Assembly: GCA_022376925.1 (NCBI GenBank)
Contig: JAIOJX010000031.1
Location: 136,294,854-136,358,853, forward strand
DNA from: Tragulus kanchil
Taxonomy: Eukaryota > Chordata > Mammalia > Artiodactyla > Tragulidae
Direction of reading: 5' to 3'
DNA length: 64,000 nt
A program made the translations under genes and the position numbers. This document shows positions 55,614-64,000 of this stretch, piece by piece (the stretch's first letter is position 1; each line of letters begins with the position of its first letter). The notes beneath the pieces are model-generated. The model was not told where the DNA came from. It searched no databases and was given only the letters and a program-made list of their open reading frames with translations.

Positions 55614-57766
55614 TTCTCCAGACAAGGATACTGGAGTGGGTAGCCACTCCTTTCTCCAGGGGATCTTCCCAACCCAGGAATCAAAACAGGGTCTCCTGCA
55701 CTGCAGGCAGATGCTTTACCAGCTGAGCTACCAGGGAAGCCTATATATATGTAAAATATTAAACAAGCATTCCCTGGCCCATCCTCTAAGACATGGTTTT
55801 TGATAAAGGGAGTTTCTCTGTACACCTTTAAGCCTAGCGCTGACCTGTACCAGTCAGAGAAGCTTCCTCATTTTCATGAACAAATTTTGGGAGTTTCTTC
55901 AGAGAACCTGGTTTGGTATTGTAGTATTTCTTGAGCATTTGTAGGTAATGTGAATACAAAACAAAATACTGTATTCTCATGAAAGGAGGTAGCTATCGCA
56001 GGAAGGTTTTGGACAGTGCATGTGTGGGTAGCTTACCTTAAATGACAGGCTCTTAGGGACAAGGCAGGCCCTTCTCCCAATCCTGCAGAAATAAGAAAAC
56101 CATAGAACTTCAAGCCACTGTCTGCCATCTAGTAATTAAAAACGGCAGAATGGGGCTTCCTTGGTGGTCCAATGGGTAAGGAGTCTGCCTTGCAGTGCAA
56201 GGGGCACAGGTTCGACCCCTGGCCGGGGAAGATCCCATGTGCTGTGGAGCGATTGGACCCAGTGTGTCCAGTTATGAGTCAGATCTCTGGAGCGCATATG
56301 CCCAGAGCCAGTGGTCTGCAATGAGGGAGGCCACTGTAATGGGAGGCTCACATGCCAAAGAATAAAGATGGATGAAAATAAATAAATGAATACAACAATA
56401 AAAGAAAAGAGGCCAAAATTTAAAAAAAAGAAGGGCAGGATGGGAAGATGATTCATTTGGTGCCTCTCTTGCAGAGATCAGGGTATAGGGTGAAGTTTCT
56501 AAAACAACAGGTATTTCTAGGAGCTAAGGTCTGATGCCTTCACATTAGAAAAGGATTTAGGACATAATTCAATCCACTGGGCAAAACACGGTCAGATATA
56601 GCAGCTTCTAATTTTAAGGAAATATTTATACACAGGTACAATACAAGATACAATTTTATTTTTGTGCTGTCAGCCAGATGTTGAAAACAATTCTCCAGAC
56701 AAGGATACTGGAGTGGGTAGCCACTCCTTTCTCCAGGGGATCTTCCCAACCCAGGAATCAAAGCAGGGTCTCCTGTGTTGCAGGCAGATGCTTTACCAGC
56801 TGAGCTACCAGGGAAGCCTATATATATGTAAAATATTAAACAAGCATTCCCTGGCCCATCCTCTAAGACATGGTTTTGATAAAGGGAGTTTCTCTGTACA
56901 CCTTTAAGCCTAGCGCTGACCTGTACCAGTCAGAGAAGCTTCCTCATTTTCATGAACAAATTTTGGGAGTTTCTTCAGAGAACCTGGTTTGGTATTGTAG
57001 TATTTCTTGAGCATTTGTAGGTAATGTGAATACAAAACAAAATACTGTATTCTCATGAAAGGAGGTAGCTATCGCAGGAAGGTTTTGGACAGTGCATGTG
57101 TGGGTAGCTTACCTTAAATGACAGGCTCTTAGGGACAAGGCAGGCCCTTCTCCCAATCCTGCAGAAATAAGAAAACCATAGAACTTCAAGCCACTGTCTG
57201 CCATCTAGTAATTAAAAACGGCAGAATGGGGCTTCCTTGGTGGTCCAATGGGTAAGGAGTCTGCCTTGCAGTGCAAGGGGCACAGGTTCGACCCCTGGCC
57301 GGGGAAGATCCCATGTGCTGTGGAGCGATTGGACCCAGTGTGTCCAGTTATGAGTCAGATCTCTGGAGCGCATATGCCCAGAGCCAGTGGTCTGCAATGA
57401 GGGAGGCCACTGTAATGGGAGGCTCACATGCCAAAGAATAAAGATGGATGAAAATAAATAAATGAATACAACAATAAAAGAAAAGAGGCCAAAATTTAAA
57501 AAAAAGAAGGGCAGGATGGGAAGATGATTCATTTGGTGCCTCTCTTGCAGAGATCAGGGTATAGGGTGAAGTTTCTAAAACAACAGGTATTTCTAGGAGC
57601 TAAGGTCTGATGCCTTCACATTAGAAAAGGATTTAGGACATAATTCAATCCACTGGGCAAAACACGGTCAGATATAGCAGCTTCTAATTTTAAGGAAATA
57701 TTTATACACAGGTACAATACAAGATACAATTTTATTTTTGTGCTGTCAGCCAGATGTTGAAAACAA
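55614..57766. repeat. Direct tandem duplication 15 (about 1077 bp x2)
   Basis: Copy 1 is 55614-56690 and copy 2 is 56691-57766. 55614-56015 is shared with duplication 14, a 402-bp triple-copy segment. Copy 2 has tcctgtgttgcaggcag where the others have tcctgcactgcaggcag. Confidence 0.96.
56152..56433 (+). mobile_element. CHR-like SINE, older copy, sense
   Basis: ggggcttccttggtggtcca, taaggagtctgccttgcagt, B box ggttcgacccctggccg, gatcccatgtgctgtggagc, ending taaaagaaaagaggccaaaa and A-rich. CpGs are mostly decayed to TpG/CpA compared with 50936. Probable TSD ggcagaatgg / ggcaggatgg. The duplicate is at 57228-57510. Confidence 0.88.
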
Positions 57767-58149
57767 TTTCAGAAAGAAAAAAACCCTGTGGAGTTGGTCT
57801 GCTCTTTTGATCATTTTGACCAAAGTGCAAAAAAAAAGTATCCTCTTCCAGAAAATCTGTTTATCTTTCATCATAACAGAAAATCTCTATATAGAAATGT
57901 TTTGGTTTCATTTCTCAGTTTGGAGGTAGGTGGCTCTGAACATGAAAGATTTGTATTTCTTCTCTTAGTGCAGTCCTCTCAAACTTTTTCAAGGGTGGGC
58001 GGGGCTCCAGTGCTTTTCTTAATCAGTTTTTCTGAGAATCACATTTGCAAATGGAGTAATGACAGAGCTGTAATAGCTCTGCAGTCTAGGAAAATGAGTG
58101 TTAATGTGATTGGAAATATGAAAGGCTGATTAAATTTGGGGTAATAAAT
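57767..58149. other. Unique sequence
   Basis: No gene recognised. A 113-codon ORF (57788-58129) has no domain that I can identify. Confidence 0.4.
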
Positions 58150-58600
58150 CAACTTTGAATAGAATTTTATCCTTTTTTTGTTGTTGTTATGACCCACGCC
58201 TGGGGAATTTTATTTTTTAACTTTTATTTTACTTTTAACTTTTACAGAGTTTTGTTGTTTACAGATATGTATGTTCTCAGATTAGTCATATGTATATCCC
58301 CCCATCCCACCCCTCCAGACTGTCATACAGCACCCGTGAAGGATCTGCTTTTTTCATAGAGCAATGATTATAGCTATTTTCTTCACATATGATAGTACAG
58401 GCCTTCATGCTACTTCCTTTACGCCTCTCACCCACTGTTCCTTCCCCACACTGTCCATATGTCCACTGTCCATGTCTGTCTTTCTGTCACTTCACTGCAT
58501 GTGCCATCATCACCATCCTACTAGATTCCATATATATGTGTTAGTATATTGTACTTGTCCTTTATTCATTTTAAGATAGACTTGTCTTACTCAAAAGAGA
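58150..58600 (-). repeat. L1 3' UTR, ruminant type (reverse)
   Basis: tgtatatccccccatcccac, gtcatacagcacccgtgaag, ccccacactgtccatatgtc, and tactagattccatatatatg with tgttagtatattgtacttgt follow the order of bovine-type L1 3' UTR on the reverse strand. Confidence 0.75.
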
Positions 58601-59239
58601 CTTGATGTGTGATTTAAAAGGGGCACTACTCAAGAGTTAAGGTTTAGTGTAATTTTATTTATATTTCAAACACAGAATCACATTGCATTATCTTCTGCCA
58701 TACTTGAGAGGGAATGGAGTTATGTGTTCTTATTGGTGGCTGGGGAGGCTAAAATGGCTGACATGTTCTCATGCAAGAGGAAGACCAGCTCTCCTCATTC
58801 CATGATGCCAGGCTTAAGATATGCCCACTGCATTGATAGTTCTTCTGTAAACATAGGACATCATATTAGATTCCATCAGTACTTTTACCCAAGGAGTGAA
58901 ATTGTGACATGCCACTGTCTTTTCCAGCTTCATATTATCTATTGCTGCATAACAAGTTACATCTAAGTTTATCAGCTTAATACAAAAGATATTTATTTTG
59001 GGTTTCTGAGTGAGTAATTTGTGTGTGGATCAAGGTCCCACACAAGCTATAACCAACATGTTGTCTGTGGTTATCTCAAGGTTCCATTGAGGGGAGGAAC
59101 CCCTTCCTGACCCATCACATGTTGCCGGCAGGATTCAATTCTTTGCAGGTGGTTGGACTGGGGGACTCTGTGCTGTTGCCTGGAAGCCCTGGTCTCCTGT
59201 CACAGGAAACTCCACGGAGCATTTCAGAACATGGCAACT
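58601..59239. other. Unique sequence with an unnamed ancient repeat
   Basis: 58925-59010 (tctattgctgcataacaagt, atcagcttaatacaaaagat, atttattttgggtttctg) is an old mammalian interspersed repeat that I cannot name with confidence. Confidence 0.45.
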
Positions 59240-59627
59240 GTCATGGTTCATGTGCTGGTTGGAAAAGAATTTCCAGACATGAGGCAGAATGAGGGGAGAA
59301 TAAAGTTTATTAGAGTGGGAGACACTGTTAGAATGGACTGACTCAAGGAAGAACTGACGTTGAACAAAGATCTTCGATAGATTTTTATAGCCAGGGTTCA
59401 AGAAGAGGGATAGGGGTCTTACAGATCATTTGCTGATTGGATGGGACACTGGGTGGGGAAGAGCAATGGTTACAGCATGGGGGAGGGAAAGACAATAGGA
59501 TCTGGCTTATCTGTTCCTGCATTCCAAGACCTCCTTGTTCACCTCGTTCTTTTATCCTTGGGTCATCACAGCAACTGACTTCCATCAGAGCATGAAAGCA
59601 AAAGAGTAATAGTGGGCAAGCAAGACA
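59240..59627 (-). mobile_element. LTR, family D (reverse)
   Basis: In sense it starts TGTCTTGCTTGCCC and has a TATA-like ggctataaaaatc (+ about 59380-59392) and AATAAA in ctctaataaactttattctc (+ about 59298-59317). This is the layout of an ERV LTR. The 3' boundary in sense is approximate. No internal ERV sequence adjoins. Confidence 0.65.
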
Positions 59628-59636
59628 AAAGTTTGG

Positions 59637-60540
59637 AGTCAAGATGGTGGAGTAGAAGGACTTGCACTCATCTTCTCCTGCCAGAGCACCAAGATCACAA
59701 CTAGCAGCTGAACAACCATCAAAAAAGAAAGCCACTGGAATCCACCAAAAAAAGATATTCCACATCCAAAGACAAAAGAGAAGCCACAATGAAACAGCAG
59801 AAAGGGAGCAATTGTGATAAAAATCAAATCCTATGCCTGCTGGGTGGGCGACTTATAAGCTAGAGAACAATATCACCAAAAAAGTTCTCACACTGTTGTG
59901 AAGATTCTAGATTCCCACATCAGGCTCCCCAGCCTCGGGATAAGGCCAAAGGACTAGGAATTCCCAGGGAATTTGACTTTGAGGGTCAGCGGGATTTGAT
60001 TCCAGAGCTTCCATAAGACTGGGAGAACCAGAGTCTTCTGGAGGGCACAAAGAAAATCTTTTATGCCACATGACCCAGGGGAAAGGAGTAGTGACCCCAC
60101 ATGAGACTGAGCCAGACCTACCTGTGAATGTCTGAGGGCCTCCTGGGGAGGCGTGTGTCAGCAGTGATCTGCCACAGGAATGGGGGCACTGACAGCAATG
60201 GTACTCATAGCTGTGTCATGGCATGGGCTTTCTTGGAGGTCACCCAACTACAGAAACCATAATAGACTCCAGGACTGAGTTGCCTCAGGCCAAACAACTA
60301 AAAGGGAGGGAGCACAGCCCCACTCAACAGCAGATAATTGGACTAGAGTTTTACTGAACATAGCCCTGCCCAACACAGCAAGATCCAGTTTCATCCACAG
60401 CCAGCCTCTCCCATCAGTTAACTGTCATAAGCCTCTTATCCTCACCAGAAGGCAGACAGAAGAAATAAGAACTACAGACCCATCAGCTTCCAGAACTAAT
60501 ACTACAATCATAGAAAGATGAAAAGAGGATTATGCCCCAG
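59637..60540 (+). mobile_element. L1 5' UTR (second younger L1)
   Basis: gtcaagatggtggagtagaa, gcactcatcttctcctgcca, aagatattccacatccaaag, gaagccacaatgaaacagca and aaatcctatgcctgctgggt are the artiodactyl L1 5' UTR in order. The element starts within 10 bp of LTR D and runs off the window end. Confidence 0.85.
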
Positions 60541-61372
60541 ACAGAGAGACAAGATAAATCTCCAGAAAACAACTAAAGAAAGTAGAAATAGGCAACCTCC
60601 CAGAAAAAGAATTCAGAATAATGATAGTGAAGATGATGCAGGATATTAGAAACAAAATGAAGAAAATGCAAGAGACTGATACAGGATATTAGAAACAATA
60701 TGAAGAAGATGCAAGAAACATTTTCCAAGACCTAGAAGAACTAAGAACAAGCAAAGATGAACAATAAACTAGAGGGAATCAATAGCAGAATAACTGAGGT
60801 AGAAGAATGGATAAATGATGTGGAAGACACAGTGATGGAAATCAATGCTGAAAAACAGAATGAAAAGAAATGAAGACAGCCTAAGAGACCTCTGAGATAT
60901 TAAACACACCAATATTCACATTATAGGGGTCCCAGAAGGAGAAGAAAGAGAGAAAGAGCCAAAGAAAATATTTGAAGATATAATGGCTGAAAACTTCCCT
61001 AACATGGGAAAGGAAATAGTCAACCATGTCCAAGAAGCACAGAGAGCCCCAGGCAGGATAAATCCAATGAAGAACACAGTGAGACAAATGGTAATCAAAC
61101 TGACAAAAATTAAAGACAAGGATAATTCACCCCCCCCCCCCCAAAAAAAAAAGCAACAAGGGAAAAAAGACAAATAACATACCAGGGAAAACCCATAAGG
61201 TTATCAGCCGATTTCTCAACAGAACTCTGTAAGCCAGATGCACAATATATTCCAAGTGATGAAAGGGAAGAACCTACAACCAAGAATAGTCTATCTAGAA
61301 AAATTCTCATTCATATTTGATGGAGAGATCAAAAGCTTTACAGACAAGCAAAATTAAGAGAATTCAGCACAA
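60540..61372 (+). pseudogene. L1 ORF1 pseudogene (second L1)
   Basis: The coiled-coil region occupies about 60560-60890 with stops. 60983-61177 encodes MGKEIVNHVQEAQRAPGRIN-type RRM sequence, then loses frame at a run of 13 C followed by 10 A (61130-61152). After that the ORF1 C-terminal text continues (gatggagagatcaaaagctt, acagacaagc). ORF1p, the RNA chaperone of L1, cannot be made whole. The homopolymer could be a sequencing error or a real mutation, but other stops are present anyway. Confidence 0.8.
61130..61152 (+). repeat. C13-A10 homopolymer pair in L1 ORF1
   Basis: Thirteen C then ten A replace what in related L1 ORF1s is a short A-rich coding stretch. It breaks the reading frame. 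Confidence 0.9.
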
Positions 61373-64000
61373 CTAAACCAATTACACAGCAAATGGTAAA
61401 GGATTTTCTCTACTCAGCAAACAGAAGAGAAGGAAAAGATCTACTAAAAATAACCCAACAAAATTAACAAAATGGTGATAGGATCATACATATTGATAAC
61501 TACCTTAAATGTAAGTGGATTAAATGCACCAATCAAATGACATAGACTAAGTTTATAGAAATACAAGACCCAAGTATATGTTGTCTACAAGAGATCCGCT
61601 TCATAACAAGAGGCACTTACAGACTGAAAGTAAGGGGATGGAAGAAGATATTTCACACAAATGGAAATCATAAGAAAGCCGGAGTAGCGAAACTCTTATC
61701 AGACAAAACAGACTTTAAAACAAAGACTGTTATGAGAAACAAAGAAGGACACTAATGATCAAGGGTTCAATCCAAGAAGAAGATAGAAAATTTTAAATAT
61801 ATATGTAACCAACATAGGAGCACCTCAATATGTAAGGCAAATACTAACAAATTTAAAAAGAGAAATTAACAGTAACACAATAATAGTGGGACTTTGATAC
61901 CCCACTTTCATCAATGGACAGATCATCCAGACAGAAAATCAATAAGGAAACCCAGGCCTTAAATGATACTTCAGATGAGTTCAACTTGATTGATATTTAT
62001 ACAGCATTCCATCCAAAATCAGCAGACTATACATTTTTCTCAAGTGTACATGGAACATTCTCCAGGATTAACTACATTCTGGGCCACAAGGCAAGCCTTG
62101 GTTAATTTAAGAAAATTGAAATATTATCAAGTATCTTCTCTGGTCACAACACGATGAGATTAGAAATAAGCTACATGAAGAAGACTCTAAGAAACACAAA
62201 CATGTGGCAGATAAACAATATGCTACTAAACAACTGTTGAATCACTCAAGAAATCAAAAAAGAAAAAAAAAATACCTAGAGACAACTGAAAGCACAAAGG
62301 TCCAAAACTTATGGGATGCAGCAAAAACAGTTCTAAGAGAGAAGCTGATAGCAATACAATCTTACAAGAAAACTCTCAAACAAACACCTAACCTTACAAC
62401 TAAAACAACTAGAGAAAGAAGAACAAACAAAATCTAAGGTTGGTCAAAGGAAGGAAATCATAAAGATCAGAGCAGAAATCAGTGAAATACAGAAAAATAA
62501 AACAATCGCAAAGATCAGTCACGCTCAAAGCTGGTTCTTTGAGAAGACAACATTTAGAGAAGAGTTAACACCTATCCTTCTGAAACTGTTCCAAAAGGTC
62601 ACAGAGGAAGGAAAACTTTCCAACTCTTTTCTTCCCCCCAACTCTTTATGAGGCCACCATCACCCTGATACCAAAACCAAAGATACCACACAAAAAAGAA
62701 AATTACAGGCCAATGTCACTGATAAACATAGATGTAGAATCCTCAACAAAAACTAGCAATCCGTATCTAACAATAAACAGACTTTAAAACAAAGACTGTT
62801 ATGAGAAACAAAGAAGGACACTAATGATCAAGGGTTCAATCCAAGAAGAAGATAGAAAATTTTAAATATATATGTAACCAACATAGGAGCACCTCAATAT
62901 GTAAGGCAAATACTAACAAATTTAAAAAGAGAAATTAACAGTAACACAATAATAGTGGGACTTTGATACCCCACTTTCATCAATGGACAGATCATCCAGA
63001 CAGAAAATCAATAAGGAAACCCAGGCCTTAAATGATACTTCAGATGAGTTCAACTTGATTGATATTTATACAGCATTCCATCCAAAATCAGCAGACTATA
63101 CATTTTTCTCAAGTGTACATGGAACATTCTCCAGGATTAACTACATTCTGGGCCACAAGGCAAGCCTTGGTTAATTTAAGAAAATTGAAATATTATCAAG
63201 TATCTTCTCTGGTCACAACACGATGAGATTAGAAATAAGCTACATGAAGAAGACTCTAAGAAACACAAACATGTGGCAGATAAACAATATGCTACTAAAC
63301 AACTGTTGAATCACTCAAGAAATCAAAAAAGAAAAAAAAAATACCTAGAGACAACTGAAAGCACAAAGGTCCAAAACTTATGGGATGCAGCAAAAACAGT
63401 TCTAAGAGAGAAGCTGATAGCAATACAATCTTACAAGAAAACTCTCAAACAAACACCTAACCTTACAACTAAAACAACTAGAGAAAGAAGAACAAACAAA
63501 ATCTAAGGTTGGTCAAAGGAAGGAAATCATAAAGATCAGAGCAGAAATCAGTGAAATACAGAAAAATAAAACAATCGCAAAGATCAGTCACGCTCAAAGC
63601 TGGTTCTTTGAGAAGACAACATTTAGAGAAGAGTTAACACCTATCCTTCTGAAACTGTTCCAAAAGGTCACAGAGGAAGGAAAACTTTCCAACTCTTTTC
63701 TTCCCCCCAACTCTTTATGAGGCCACCATCACCCTGATACCAAAACCAAAGATACCACACAAAAAAGAAAATTACAGGCCAATGTCACTGATAAACATAG
63801 ATGTAGAATCCTCAACAAAAACTAGCAATCCGTATCTAACAATAAAGAGACTACACCACAATCAAGTGGGATTCATCCCAGGGATGCAAGGTGTTTTCAA
63901 CATCAACAGCATCAAAACAAAAAAACCCACTCCAAAAGTAGGCAGAAGACCTGAATAGACACTTCTCTAAAGAGGACAGGCAGATGACCAACATGCACAT
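61373..64000 (+). pseudogene. L1 ORF2 pseudogene, internally deleted
   Basis: ORF2 encodes endonuclease and reverse transcriptase. Endonuclease-region text is clear: atgttgtctacaagagatcc, aacataggagcacctcaata, and a translated stretch 61914-62105 with FNLIDIYTAFHP and FSSVHGTFSRIN. Deletions: near 62546 the text jumps from gctggttctttgagaagaca to tagagaagagttaacaccta, and near 63900-63930 from gatgcaaggtgttttcaaca to gtaggcagaagacctgaata. The second removes the reverse-transcriptase catalytic core. Stops and frameshifts are common. The element continues past the window end. Confidence 0.8.
61706..63845. repeat. Direct tandem duplication 16 (1069 bp x2)
   Basis: Copy 1 is 61706-62774 and copy 2 is 62775-63845, identical by eye. 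The junction is gtatctaacaataaacagac. The copies lie wholly inside the L1, so the unit contains both the endonuclease fragment and the first internal deletion. Confidence 0.97.

Larger units (their letters stand above)
53782..56015. repeat. Direct tandem duplication 14 (1108/1104 bp)
   Basis: Copy 1 is 53782-54889 and copy 2 is 54912-56015, with 22 bp of filler. The SINE end differs: copy 1 ctctgagccaccaaggaagc versus copy 2 agctgagctaccagggaagc. That is several changes in 30 bp amid near identity, as if reads from another SINE copy were merged. Confidence 0.96.

Noticed and set aside
7429..63845. CRISPR-like or satellite interpretation of the regularly occurring duplications
   Set aside because: Each unit is a different sequence repeated only twice (three times at stacked overlaps). 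There is no shared repeat or spacer structure.
1..64000. A novel multi-gene biological system
   Set aside because: I searched both strands for conserved exons, operon-like order and RNA genes. All coding similarity I can recognise is from L1, and the strongest unexplained pattern is best read as an assembly artefact.

Overview
The window is nuclear DNA of a ruminant artiodactyl, and I see no intact cellular gene in it. The evidence for a ruminant is the interspersed repeats: tRNA-derived CHR-type SINEs (typical of cetaceans, hippos and ruminants), SINEs with the Bov-tA/ART2 body and tail (ruminant only), artiodactyl L1 5' and 3' UTR sequence, and class I-like endogenous retroviral LTRs resembling the bovine BTLTR1 type. 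I found no BovB LINE and few Bov-tA copies, and a CHR-like SINE family was active after Bov-tA. That would fit a non-pecoran ruminant such as a chevrotain, but this is a weak inference.

Layout. 1-6 kb: LTRs (one a solo LTR nested in another, with a target-site duplication), a CpG-rich patch with a CTCF-like site, GA-rich tracts, an ancient MIR, a reverse LTR with a tRNA-B-box-like array, and a CHR SINE. 6-14 kb: old L1/MIR debris, a CA microsatellite, a CHR-like SINE and a reverse LTR. 14-25 kb: an LTR-rich block with nested LTR/SINE/LTR structure. 25-33 kb: L1 3' ends and CHR-like SINEs. 33-39 kb: mostly unique DNA with Bov-tA SINEs and a MIR. 39-50 kb: an AT-rich block of an old, nearly complete but dead L1, followed by the 5' half of a younger L1. 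50-59 kb: SINE-in-SINE insertion, L1 3' UTRs and unique DNA. 59.2-64 kb: a reverse LTR, then another L1 with 5' UTR, broken ORF1 and deleted ORF2.

The dominant signal is not a gene. Sixteen direct tandem duplications, each with a repeat offset of 1.07-1.18 kb, run from 7.4 kb to 63.8 kb. They ignore repeat boundaries. Several have 7-63 bp of filler at the junction. The copies differ mostly in homopolymer or microsatellite length, with a few substitutions. Where two junctions lie close together the overlaps stack into triple copies. This is what a contig tiling path with unmerged ~1.1 kb end overlaps would look like, so I read it as an assembly artefact rather than biology. Collapsing it would shorten the window by about 17.9 kb, to about 46.1 kb. 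Every feature count below should be read with that in mind.

The best genuinely biological leads are (i) arrays of about 24/49-nt units carrying exact tRNA B-box-like motifs at the 3' end of two different LTR families, (ii) duplicated U3/TATA segments in two LTRs, and (iii) dated nesting events, including a 15-bp target-site duplication for a CHR-like SINE inside a Bov-tA SINE.
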